From contig NZ_CADFGP010000011.1 of NCBI RefSeq assembly GCF_902833905.1, positions 1 to 64,000 of the forward strand: a stretch of 64,000 bases of DNA, given 5' to 3'. This document shows positions 45,983-54,120 of the stretch, one piece after another (within the stretch, counting starts at the first letter, position 1; each line of letters starts with the position of its first letter). This DNA comes from Paraburkholderia tuberum STM678 (GTDB taxonomy: Bacteria > Pseudomonadota > Gammaproteobacteria > Burkholderiales > Burkholderiaceae). A program made the translations under genes and the position numbers. A model generated the notes under the pieces. That model worked only from the letters and a program-made list of their open reading frames with translations, was not told the DNA's origin and ran no database searches.

Positions 45983-48319
45983 ATGGACGCTGAAACGCTG
46001 TTGTCACAAAGCCAGGACATTGCCTCAAAAATCACCCACGTGCTGCAGAAGCGCACGCAAATCGCCCAGCGGCATCTGAATGAACGGGTCACCGAAACGC
46101 TGGGGCTCGATCACGATGGCGCCCCGACCGCAAGCGCGATGCCCGCGCCATTCGATCCGCTCAGTGCGTGGCAATACACGGTAGATGCCGCGCAGCGCTC
46201 GCTGCTGTTCTGGGACACGCTGTACCGGCGCGGCAACGAGTTCGTCGAACGCAGCGTCAGCGGTCCCGCGCCGGTGCTGCATTTCGAGTACGACATGGTG
46301 CTGGACGGCCGCACCTTCGAACGGCCGGTCAACTATGCGCTGCTGCAACTTCGTCCGCTCGAAGGCGTGGGCGTGGACGTGCGCAAACGCCCGTATCTGA
46401 TCATCGATCCGCGCGCGGGGCACGGCCCCGGCATTGGCGGCTTCAAGGACGATTCGCAGGCGGGCATCGCGCTGCGCGCGGGCTATCCCGTCTACTTCGT
46501 GGTGTTCTTTCGCGACCCCGAGCCCGGTCAGACCCTGCTTGACGTCTGCAACGCCGAGCAGCTATTCGTGCGCAAGGTGCGCGCGCTGCATGCCGACAGT
46601 CCGAAGCCCGCGATCATCGGCAATTGCCAGGGCGGCTGGGCGGCGATGATGCTCGCCAGCTCCGACCCCGAGGAGACCGGCCCGATCGTCATCAACGGTG
46701 CGCCGATGTCGTACTGGAGCGCGGCCTGGAGCGAAGGCGAGGGCGACAACCCGATGCGTTACGCGGGCGGCATGCTGGGCGGCGCGTGGCTCGCGTCGTA
46801 CGCGGCGGATCTTGGCAACGGCAAGTTCGACGGCGCGTATCTGGTGGAGAACTTCGAGAACCTGAATCCCGCCAACACGTTCTGGGACAAGTACTACCAC
46901 CTGTTCTCGAACGTCGATACGGAGCCGCCACGCTTTCTGGAATTCGAGCGCTGGTGGGGCAGCTACTACCTGATGAATCGCGAGGAGATCGAATGGATCA
47001 CGCGCAACCTGTTCGTCGGCAACAAGCTGTGGTCGGGCGGAGTGACGAACAGCAGCGGCCAGGCTTTCGATCTGCGTGAAATCCGCTCGCCGATCATCCT
47101 GTTCGCGTCGATGGGGGACAACATCACGCCGCCTCAACAGGCGTTCAACTGGGTGGCGGACCTTTACGGCAGCACCGAGGAGATCAAGTCGCGCGGCCAG
47201 GTGATCGTCGGTCTGACGCACCAGAACATCGGGCATCTGGGCATTTTCGTGTCCGGGAAAGTCGCGAAGAAGGAGCACAAGCAGATCATGTCCGTGCTCG
47301 AGACCATCGAAACCTTCCCGCCCGGACTCTACGGCATGACCATCAACGAGGCCAGGAACGCGGCCGGGGAGATCGAATACGAAGTCGAATTTCATGAGCG
47401 GCGGCTCGAGGAGATTTCCGCGCATTTCAACCGCTTCGGCCGCATCGACGAAAAGCCGTTCGAAGCGGTCGCCGCGGTGTCCAATCTGAATCAGCGCATG
47501 TATGAACTGCTCGCGCGGCCGTTCGTGCAGGCGATGTCGAACGAAACGAGCGCCCGCCTGCTGCGCCAGTTTCATCCGCTGCGCTGGCAGCGCTGGGCCG
47601 TGTCCGCGATGAACCCGTGGCTTGGCTGGCTGCCGGCGGCCGCGCAGTCGGTTCGTGAGAATCGCCAGCGGGCCGCCGCCGATAACCCGTGGAGCAAGCT
47701 CGAACACAACGGCTCGCAAATGTTCAGCGCGTCGCTGGACTATTACCGCGCGATGCGCGACGCGGGGACCGAGGCCAGCTTCTTCAGCGTGTACGCGAAT
47801 CTGTATGCGACGTATCTGAGCAAGCCGGGCGCCGATGGCGTGGCCGCGCAAGCCGGCGCGATCGATCCGCGCGAGCTGCCGTTCGTGCGCACGGCGTTGC
47901 AGGCGATCGGCGACGGCGGCTACACGGAGGCGCTCGGGCGCGCGGCCTTTCTGTTGTCGCGCAAGGGCGGGTCGTTGCCGCTCGCGCGCCTGGAGATGCG
48001 CAAGGAGATCGCCGAAAGTTACGTGGAGTACCTGCCCGACATCAGCCCCGATCACTGGCGGCGGATCCGGGGCGAGCAGGAAATCATCGTCAGCTTCGAA
48101 CCGGACGAGGCGATAGCCACGTTGCCGAAGCTGCTTTCCCACAGCGAGGACCGCGAGCGCTTTCTACAACTGCTCGACAAGCTGGCGAGCGACGAGCGCG
48201 TGTTGAACACCGCGCCCGACGCCGCGCAAAAGGAGGCGTTCGAACGCATCCGCGCGGTGCTGGGTTCGCGCGAGAGCCGCAAGCGCAACGCACGTTTGCC
48301 CGACCCCACTCGCACGTGA
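45983..48319 (+). CDS. DUF3141 protein, polyhydroxyalkanoate-synthase-like alpha/beta hydrolase
   Basis: This 778-residue cytoplasmic protein has a central alpha/beta-hydrolase fold related to PHA synthases: YLIIDPRAGHGPGIGGF, then a lipase-like box GNCQGG with Cys215 in place of Ser, as in PhaC. Later SPIILFASMGDNITPPQQ gives the acid-residue strand and TLTHQNIGHLG-like text (GLTHQNIGHLGIF) the His. A long helical C-terminal region (about 440-778) is specific to DUF3141. It is the first gene of a pta-ackA-fabI operon; polymer synthesis is not demonstrated for this family. Confidence 0.88.
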   Translation: MDAETLLSQSQDIASKITHVLQKRTQIAQRHLNERVTETLGLDHDGAPTASAMPAPFDPLSAWQYTVDAAQRSLLFWDTLYRRGNEFVERSVSGPAPVLHFEYDMVLDGRTFERPVNYALLQLRPLEGVGVDVRKRPYLIIDPRAGHGPGIGGFKDDSQAGIALRAGYPVYFVVFFRDPEPGQTLLDVCNAEQLFVRKVRALHADSPKPAIIGNCQGGWAAMMLASSDPEETGPIVINGAPMSYWSAAWSEGEGDNPMRYAGGMLGGAWLASYAADLGNGKFDGAYLVENFENLNPANTFWDKYYHLFSNVDTEPPRFLEFERWWGSYYLMNREEIEWITRNLFVGNKLWSGGVTNSSGQAFDLREIRSPIILFASMGDNITPPQQAFNWVADLYGSTEEIKSRGQVIVGLTHQNIGHLGIFVSGKVAKKEHKQIMSVLETIETFPPGLYGMTINEARNAAGEIEYEVEFHERRLEEISAHFNRFGRIDEKPFEAVAAVSNLNQRMYELLARPFVQAMSNETSARLLRQFHPLRWQRWAVSAMNPWLGWLPAAAQSVRENRQRAAADNPWSKLEHNGSQMFSASLDYYRAMRDAGTEASFFSVYANLYATYLSKPGADGVAAQAGAIDPRELPFVRTALQAIGDGGYTEALGRAAFLLSRKGGSLPLARLEMRKEIAESYVEYLPDISPDHWRRIRGEQEIIVSFEPDEAIATLPKLLSHSEDRERFLQLLDKLASDERVLNTAPDAAQKEAFERIRAVLGSRESRKRNARLPDPTRT

Positions 48320-48359
48320 GCAACCGGCGCGATGCGCGGCAGGACGCAAGCGTGACGGA

Positions 48360-48419
48360 ACCGTGTGCACGGCGCCCGTATGCACGGCGCCCGTGTGCAC
48401 GGCTCCCGTCAGCATGGCG
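48360..48419 (+). repeat. 15-bp tandem repeat, about four copies, upstream of pta
   Basis: Unit CCCGTGTGCACGGCG repeats at 48360-48374, 48375-48389, 48390-48404 and, degenerate, 48405-48419. It lies in the 148-bp gap between the DUF3141 and pta genes. Each unit contains the small palindrome GTGCAC or a variant of it. Confidence 0.8.
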
Positions 48420-48467
48420 TGCCACGCGTCACGAATCCAACGCACCGTACACACGAGGAATACGCAG

Positions 48468-49403
48468 ATGGAAAAGCACGCGAAGTATCAGCGTCTGATC
48501 GATTTCTGCCGGACGCTGCCGGCGATGCCGACAGCGGTCGCGCATCCGTGCGACCAGAGTTCGCTCAATGGCGCGGTCGAAGCAGCCGGGATGGGACTGA
48601 TCGCGCCGCTGCTGGTCGGGCCGCGCGCGCGCATCGAAGCGATTGCCGCCGAACACGGCATCGACATTTCGAACTTCACGATCGTCGATGCGCCGCATAG
48701 CCATGCCGCCGCGGCAGCAGCCGTGCAACTGGTGCGCGAAGGCAAGGCGGAGGCCCTGATGAAAGGCAGCCTGCATACGGACGAGCTGATGGCCGAGGTG
48801 ATTCGCCGCGACATCGGCCTGCGCACCGAGCGGCGCATCAGCCATTGCTTCGTGATGGACGTGCCCGGGTACGAGAACGCGCTGATCATCACCGACGCCG
48901 CGATCAACATCTTGCCGACGCTCGAAGAGAAGGTCGACATCCTGCAGAACGCGATCGATCTCGGGCACGCGCTGAAATTTGACGAAGTCCGCGTGGCGAT
49001 CCTGTCCGCGACCGAGAGCGTCAATCCGAAAATTCCATCGACGGTGGAAGCGGCGGCGCTGTGCAAGATGGTGGACCGCGGGCAGATCACCGGCGGGCTC
49101 GTCGACGGTCCGCTCGCACTCGACAACGCGATCAGCATTGAAGCCATGCGCATCAAGCAGATCGAGTCGCGGGTGGCCGGTCGCGCCAATGTATTGATGG
49201 TGCCGGACCTCGAAGCGGGCAACATGCTCGCGAAAAGCCTGTCGTTTCTCGCCGGCGCGGACGCGGCGGGCATCGTGCTCGGCGCGCGCGTGCCGATCAT
49301 TCTGACGAGCCGCGCGGATTCTCTGTCGACGCGTCTCGCGTCGTGCGCGGTCGCCGCGTTGGTGGCCAAGGCACGGCGCGAGGCCGGCAAGGTGGTCGGG
49401 TGA
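48468..49403 (+). CDS. pta: phosphate acetyl/butyryltransferase
   Basis: This 311-residue single-domain enzyme converts acyl-CoA plus phosphate to acyl-phosphate plus CoA. LMKGSLHTDELMAEV, RRISHCFVMDVPGYENALIITDAAIN and the C-terminal VLMVPDLEAGNMLAKSL are the family signatures. It is the short form, without the DRTGG domain of E. coli Pta. The start is ATG 48468 behind ACGAGGAATACGCAG; the open frame further upstream is only the tandem repeat. With ackA 4 bp downstream it yields ATP and acetate. Acetyl versus butyryl preference cannot be fixed. Confidence 0.92.
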   Translation: MEKHAKYQRLIDFCRTLPAMPTAVAHPCDQSSLNGAVEAAGMGLIAPLLVGPRARIEAIAAEHGIDISNFTIVDAPHSHAAAAAAVQLVREGKAEALMKGSLHTDELMAEVIRRDIGLRTERRISHCFVMDVPGYENALIITDAAINILPTLEEKVDILQNAIDLGHALKFDEVRVAILSATESVNPKIPSTVEAAALCKMVDRGQITGGLVDGPLALDNAISIEAMRIKQIESRVAGRANVLMVPDLEAGNMLAKSLSFLAGADAAGIVLGARVPIILTSRADSLSTRLASCAVAALVAKARREAGKVVG

Positions 49404-49407
49404 CGTC

Positions 49408-50583
49408 ATGGCGGATGTGATCCTCGTATTGAACGCAGGTTCGTCGAGCCTCAAGTTCAGCGCCTTCGACGCGCAACAAGCGCAACTCGAGCTCATTTTG
49501 CGCGGTCAGATCGAAGCGCTCTACACGAGCCCGCGTTTTCGCGTGACGGACCGCGACGGTAATGCCAGCTCGCACGAATGGGGCGATGGCCATCGGCTCG
49601 GCCATCAGGGCGCGATCGAATATCTGGGCGGTTTTTTGCACGACCACGGCGGCGGCAATCAACTGAAGGCGGTCGGGCATCGCGTCGTGCACGGCGGGCA
49701 GCGCTTTGCCGGCCCCGTCCTCGCGACCTCCGAGGTGATCGACCAGTTGGACAGCCTGAGCCCGCTCGCGCCGCTGCATCAGCCGCATAACCTGACCCCG
49801 ATCCGCATCCTCGCGCAACTGCGTCCCGACCTTCCACAGGTCGCGTGCTTCGACACCACGTTTCATCGCACGCAGACCGAGACCGCGCAGGCCTATGCGC
49901 TGCCCCCGTCGATTACCGACCGCGGCGTGCGGCGCTACGGTTTTCACGGGCTCTCGTACGAATACATCGCGAGCGTGCTGCCGGAGATCGCACCGGCCGC
50001 GGCGGCGGGGCGCACCGTCGTCGCGCATCTGGGCAACGGCGCGAGCATGTGCGCGATGGTCGCGGGCAAGAGCGTGGCGAGCACGATGGGCTTCACGGCG
50101 GTGGAAGGCCTGCCGATGGGCACGCGTTGCGGCAGCCTCGACCCCGGCGTGATGCTCTATCTGCTCGACGAGCTGAAGATGGATACGCAGTCGATCGCGG
50201 ACCTCATTTACAAGGGCTCGGGGCTGCTCGGCATGTCGGGCATCTCGGGCGACATGCGCGTGCTGCTCGACAGCGACGACCCGCGTGCCCGCTTTGCGAT
50301 CGACGTCTACACCTACCGGATCGCGCGCGAACTCGGTAGTCTCGCCGCGGCGATGCAAGGTCTCGACGCACTGGTGCTGACGGCCGGCATCGGCGAGCAC
50401 GCCGTCGCGATCCGCGAGCGCATCGTGCGCGATGCCGCGTGGCTCGGCGCCGAACTCGACGAAGCGGCCAATCGGGCGGGCGGCCCGCTGATCACCCGCA
50501 CCTCGAGCAGGCTGCCGGTCTGGGTCGTGCCCACCAACGAGGAACTGATGATCGCCCGTCATACGCGCGCTGTCGCCCCATAG
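49408..50583 (+). CDS. ackA: acetate kinase
   Basis: This 391-residue ASKHA-fold kinase makes ATP and acetate from acetyl phosphate. Motifs are LVLNAGSSSLKFSAF at the N-terminus, GHRVVHGGQRF, CFDTTFHRTQ, VVAHLGNGASMCAM, LPMGTRCGSLDPG and LTAGIGEHA, all complete. It is tightly coupled to pta. The pair gives substrate-level phosphorylation and fits growth or survival under oxygen limitation. Confidence 0.96.
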   Translation: MADVILVLNAGSSSLKFSAFDAQQAQLELILRGQIEALYTSPRFRVTDRDGNASSHEWGDGHRLGHQGAIEYLGGFLHDHGGGNQLKAVGHRVVHGGQRFAGPVLATSEVIDQLDSLSPLAPLHQPHNLTPIRILAQLRPDLPQVACFDTTFHRTQTETAQAYALPPSITDRGVRRYGFHGLSYEYIASVLPEIAPAAAAGRTVVAHLGNGASMCAMVAGKSVASTMGFTAVEGLPMGTRCGSLDPGVMLYLLDELKMDTQSIADLIYKGSGLLGMSGISGDMRVLLDSDDPRARFAIDVYTYRIARELGSLAAAMQGLDALVLTAGIGEHAVAIRERIVRDAAWLGAELDEAANRAGGPLITRTSSRLPVWVVPTNEELMIARHTRAVAP

Positions 50584-50595
50584 AGGAGTTTCGCC

Positions 50596-51378
50596 ATGTC
50601 TGTCGAGCAACCGAGTTTGATTCTGCGAGGAGCGAAGGCCCTCGTGACCGGCGTCGCCAACGAGCATTCGATTGCGTACGGATGCGCAAAGGCGTTTCAC
50701 GACCTCGGCGCGAGCGTTGCGCTCACCTATGCGAACGACAAGGCGCTTCCTTATGTGGAACCGATCGCCAAAGCACTCGACGCCGAGATCTTCATGCCGC
50801 TCGACGTAACGGGCGAGGACGAAATGGAGGCCGTGTTCGACCGGATCGAGAAGACGTGGGGAAGCCTCGATATTCTCGTTCACGCCGTTGCATGGGCGCC
50901 GAAAGCGGATCTGCAGGGCGGCTTGCTGCAATCGTCGCGCGAGGGCTTCCTGAGCGCGATGGACATCTCCTGCCATTCGTTCGTGCGGATGGCGCGCCTC
51001 GCCGCGCCGCTAATGAAAGACGGCGGAACCATGCTGACGATGAGCTACTACGGCGCGAACAAGGTCGTGCCGAACTACAACCTGATGGGCCCCGTCAAGG
51101 CGGCGCTCGAAGCCTGCGCGCGCTATCTGGCGTTCGAGCTGGGACCGAGGGGCATCCGCGTGCACGCGATTTCTCCCGGGCCGCTGCAGACCCGCGCCGC
51201 TTCGGGCCTGAAGGATTTCGAGCTGCTGCTCAACGAAGCGGTGCAGCGCGCGCCGCTCGGCGAACTCGTCGACATCATGGATGTCGGCTATACCTGTGCG
51301 TTTCTGGCCACGCCGTATGCCCGGCGGGTGTCCGGTTCTACCTTGTATATCGACGGCGGATTGAACATCGTCGCATAG
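50596..51378 (+). CDS. fabI: enoyl-[acyl-carrier-protein] reductase, FabI type
   Basis: This 260-residue NADH-dependent short-chain reductase performs the last step of fatty acid elongation. The FabI hallmarks are VTGVANEHSIAYG, the HAVAWAP strand, SYYGANKVVPNYNLMGPVKAALEA (active Tyr-x6-Lys) and ISPGPLQTRAASGL. It lies 12 bp after ackA. Its place in an acetate-forming operon suggests an accessory FabI paralogue used under the same condition, not the housekeeping copy. Confidence 0.92.
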   Translation: MSVEQPSLILRGAKALVTGVANEHSIAYGCAKAFHDLGASVALTYANDKALPYVEPIAKALDAEIFMPLDVTGEDEMEAVFDRIEKTWGSLDILVHAVAWAPKADLQGGLLQSSREGFLSAMDISCHSFVRMARLAAPLMKDGGTMLTMSYYGANKVVPNYNLMGPVKAALEACARYLAFELGPRGIRVHAISPGPLQTRAASGLKDFELLLNEAVQRAPLGELVDIMDVGYTCAFLATPYARRVSGSTLYIDGGLNIVA

Positions 51379-51398
51379 GGTCTGGAGGAGTAAGCATC

Positions 51399-51656
51399 AT
51401 GGCTGAACTGTTTCTTGGAAACGTCGAGGAAAGCGTCTCCGACGAAGATATCGGCGAGTTCCTGATTCGCTACGGGTTCCCGCGCTTCAGCTCGATCAAG
51501 CGGGTGCTCGGCACGGGCTCGCGGCCAGGCGCGGTGGTCGTCTTCGACGACGTGCCCACGGACGGGCTGCGCATACTGCAAAACCGCGTCCATAACCTGT
51601 TCTGGAAGAACCACACGATCGTCGCGCAGCTGCTGCCGGAGCGCGACGAATCGTGA
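51399..51656 (+). CDS. small RRM-type RNA-binding protein
   Basis: This 85-residue protein from ATG 51399, behind CTGGAGGAGTAAGCATC, shows an RNA-recognition-motif pattern: LFLGNVEESVSDEDIGEFL at the first strand and helix, then RPGAVVVFDDVP as the RNP1-like strand and HTIVAQLLPER at the end. Aromatic RNP residues are only partly kept. It is the fifth gene of the operon and may act post-transcriptionally on the same stress response. Confidence 0.75.
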   Translation: MAELFLGNVEESVSDEDIGEFLIRYGFPRFSSIKRVLGTGSRPGAVVVFDDVPTDGLRILQNRVHNLFWKNHTIVAQLLPERDES

Positions 51657-51675
51657 CGGGCGACGGGAGCCGGGC

Positions 51676-52695
51676 ATGGGTCTGCTGTCGCGGTGGCTGA
51701 CCAGGCGCAACGCTTCCGAAGAGAGCGACGATCAGCAGACGAAGGAAATCGTCGAGCGGATCGTCGGGCTCTGTCCGTCGTTGCGGCTCGCGCGCAACTA
51801 TGCGTCGCGCCTGCGGCCCGCCGTGCAACACACGACCGCCTATCTGCTCCGGCTCGCCGATGAAGTGCCGCCGACGCGCGAAGCGAACGCGGCGGCGTGG
51901 GCGACAGACCCGTATATCCACGCCTTTTTCGCCACACCCGACGACGTCTGCCCGGTCTTCAACCGCTCACACGAGCTGAACACGTTCTTCAGCGACCATC
52001 CCGCTGCCGATCAGGTATTCGCGGTGCTCGGCATGGCCATGGACGAGCGGCGTATTTTCGGCGTCGGGCAACACGGCGAAACGACGCAAACCGATCTCGC
52101 GCAGACGACCATCAACTTCAGCGATCACCAGGTGCGCGTGTGCGAAGAATCCGAAGCCGCGTTGCGGCGCCAGATCGTGTTGCGGATCGTCGATCAGCTC
52201 GTGCTCGAAGCCCTCGGCAAGATCGAGGCCGACACCTCGCGGCAGGACGAATTGCAACGCGAAAGGGCGCTGCTGAAAACGCGCCTGACGATTCTCGAAC
52301 GGCAAGGGGCGGGCGTGCGCTCGCTGCTTGGTAGCGACGCGACGTCGAATTACGCGGAGGTGGCGAAGCTGCAGGCGCAGATCGAAGAGAACGATCAGGC
52401 TCTGGCGCAGTTGGGCCTGAAGACAGAGGCGCTGGAGCGGCATCTCGACGTGATGTGCGGTGTACTGGGGGCGCCGGATGCGCATTTCTACGTGCGCAAA
52501 AGCGTGTACCGGCTCGACCGGATGAACGTCGTCCTGGAAGAGGGAGAGACGCGGCCCGCGCACGAAATCGAGTTTCGCCTTGCGCGTCTGCCGGAGAGTC
52601 CCAATGCGATACGGGTTTTCTCGACGGTGCGTTTTCGACGCGCGGACTTTACGCCTCCCCTCAGCGGCCTCGCGCAAGCGCACCGCCTGATCTGA
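51676..52695 (+). CDS. conserved protein of unknown function with coiled coil
   Basis: This 339-residue soluble protein with no recognised domain closes the pta-ackA-fabI operon (19 bp after the RRM gene). No signal peptide or membrane helix is visible. Residues about 155-265 are a long charged helix pair (RRQIVLRIVDQLVLEALGKIEAD and onward) likely to form a coiled coil. The end (RRADFTPPLSG) is conserved-looking. Function unknown; operon position argues for a role with the metabolic genes ahead of it. Confidence 0.7.
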   Translation: MGLLSRWLTRRNASEESDDQQTKEIVERIVGLCPSLRLARNYASRLRPAVQHTTAYLLRLADEVPPTREANAAAWATDPYIHAFFATPDDVCPVFNRSHELNTFFSDHPAADQVFAVLGMAMDERRIFGVGQHGETTQTDLAQTTINFSDHQVRVCEESEAALRRQIVLRIVDQLVLEALGKIEADTSRQDELQRERALLKTRLTILERQGAGVRSLLGSDATSNYAEVAKLQAQIEENDQALAQLGLKTEALERHLDVMCGVLGAPDAHFYVRKSVYRLDRMNVVLEEGETRPAHEIEFRLARLPESPNAIRVFSTVRFRRADFTPPLSGLAQAHRLI

Positions 52696-52710
52696 CGCGA
52701 GCCATGCCCG

Positions 52711-53298
52711 CTATTTGCCGGCGACCGGCTCCACGGAGATGGCCACGGCCTCGGTATAGACCGCTTGGATCTGGTCGCCTTTTTTGATCCGCTTGAGCTG
52801 TTCGGGATCCTGCACGATCAGATCCACCGTATTGCCTTGCGGGCCCTTCAGCGTGACCGCGCCGCTCTGGTGATTGACCGCGATGACGTTAGCCATGATC
52901 GTGACTTCGCGCGAGGCCGAGCCGCCGGGTTTCGCGCCCGCCGGTGTGCGTTCGAGCGTCTGCGTTTCGTTGGCGGTCAGCGGCGCGTTGCCTTTTTTCA
53001 GCATGATGGTCAGAGCCTGAGAATACTCGGCCTTGACCACGTCGCCGACCTTGATCTGATCGAAGTTGCGCGCTTCCTCGCCGACCACGACCTGCACGAC
53101 CTTGCCCTTCGGGTCCTTGAGCAAGACGGTGCGCGTTGCCGGCTCGATGCCGACGACCGTCGCGGTCGTTTTGACCATGCCCGACATAGTGACTTTGCCG
53201 GGCTCGCTCTTGACCGTGACGGGTGTCTCCGTCTGAGCGAATCCTGTATTCGCGAGACACACGAGCGCCGCCGCGATGATCAGTTTGCGGTTAATCAT
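52711..53298 (-). CDS. periplasmic protein with two repeated beta domains
   Basis: This 195-residue exported protein has a signal peptide of about 22 residues (ending TGFAQTE). Two similar modules follow: ATVVGIEPATRTVLLKDPKGKVVQVVVGEEA with QIKVGDVVKAEY, and ANVIAVNHQSGAVTLKGPQGNTVDLIVQDPE with RIKKGDQIQAVYTEA. These look like small OB or SH3-like barrels. Function unknown. ATG 53298 has AAGGAGAGCAAA upstream, 18 bp after the glycine-zipper gene. Confidence 0.78.
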   Translation of the reverse strand: MINRKLIIAAALVCLANTGFAQTETPVTVKSEPGKVTMSGMVKTTATVVGIEPATRTVLLKDPKGKVVQVVVGEEARNFDQIKVGDVVKAEYSQALTIMLKKGNAPLTANETQTLERTPAGAKPGGSASREVTIMANVIAVNHQSGAVTLKGPQGNTVDLIVQDPEQLKRIKKGDQIQAVYTEAVAISVEPVAGK

Positions 53299-53316
53299 TT
53301 TGCTCTCCTTGCGCGA

Positions 53317-53790
53317 TCAATTGACCGTGTAACCCCGCCCCGACATGCAGGCGGCGAAAGCGCGATTGAACGTGTCCATCGAGCCCTGCGTTTGCGCCTG
53401 CGATTGTGTCGCGGCCGCGCGCCGGTTCTGCCGCGCGCGTGACCCGCCGACCATCGTGCCGGTCGCCGCGCCGATCGCCGCGCCCTTGCCGGCGTCGCCC
53501 GCAATCGCGCCGATGATCGCGCCGCCGGCCGCGCCGCGCGCGGCGCCCTGCACGCGCTCGCCGCCTCCCACCGCGGGGCCGGAAGGCGGGGGCGGGGCAT
53601 TGGCGACCATGGTCGGGTCGATGCCGGTATTGCTCTTCGCCCACGAATAGCAGGCGCCTTCGTCCTGCTGCTGTTGCTGCGGGCTTTGCCCTCTGGCCGG
53701 ATAGGCAATCGGCCTCGATTGCGCCAGGCCTTCCAGCGATAGCGACGCGCTCAACGCGGCGATCACGGCATATTTCGTAGACTTGTTCAC
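53317..53790 (-). CDS. glycine-zipper exported protein (YMGG-like)
   Basis: This 157-residue secreted protein starts at GTG 53790 behind AAGGAGCTGTC, with a signal peptide ending near EGLAQS. A Gln/Pro-rich part is followed by a Gly-zipper (about 85-117: AARGAAGGAIIGAIAGDAGKGAAIG), which tends to insert into or oligomerise in outer membranes. The C-terminal FNRAFAACMSGRGYTVN is typical of this group. It is first of a two-gene leftward unit; copy 6 of the regulon element lies 177 bp upstream. Confidence 0.82.
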   Translation of the reverse strand: MNKSTKYAVIAALSASLSLEGLAQSRPIAYPARGQSPQQQQQDEGACYSWAKSNTGIDPTMVANAPPPPSGPAVGGGERVQGAARGAAGGAIIGAIAGDAGKGAAIGAATGTMVGGSRARQNRRAAATQSQAQTQGSMDTFNRAFAACMSGRGYTVN

Positions 53791-53966
53791 GACAGCTCCT
53801 TGCGTGGGCACACGCGGGTGCGAGTCGCCGGCTTCCTGTTTGCTCAGGCGTGAGGGCGCAACCGGCACCCGTGAATGGGAATTCTGGTGGGACCGGTTGC
53901 CGCGCGGTGGATGCGCAGCAATGGCAGGTTCGCGTTCATCATGGTGTCGCGGGCCTGTCGCGCGCA

Positions 53967-53983
53967 ATCGGACCAAGGTCGTA
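53967..53983 (-). promoter_or_regulatory. regulon element copy 6: TACGACCTTGGTCCGAT (minus strand)
   Basis: It sits in the divergent region between the glycine-zipper gene (start 53790) and the DUF3300 gene (start 54121). It is identical to copy 1 at 15 of the first 16 positions and to copy 5 apart from the third base. Confidence 0.75.
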
Positions 53984-54120
53984 TTTGCAATTTCGTCCAT
54001 GGTTTCCAAACTGTATTCATGCGACAGGTGCAGGTCGTTTTCATTGCTTCGGACAACTGTCTGTCAAAGATCATGGCCATGCCGCCCGGGGCCGCTGACA
54101 AAGCGCAAGGGGAAGCATCG

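Noticed and set aside
48363..48467. N-terminal extension of pta through the tandem repeat
   Set aside because: The repeat-encoded CTAPV units have no counterpart in phosphotransacetylases, and a proper ribosome site precedes ATG 48468.
30434..53983. FNR/Anr boxes (TTGAT-N4-ATCAA) as the common control of the low-oxygen-like operons
   Set aside because: I found no convincing match in the relevant promoter regions; the shared element there is the GACC(AA/TT)GGTCC palindrome.
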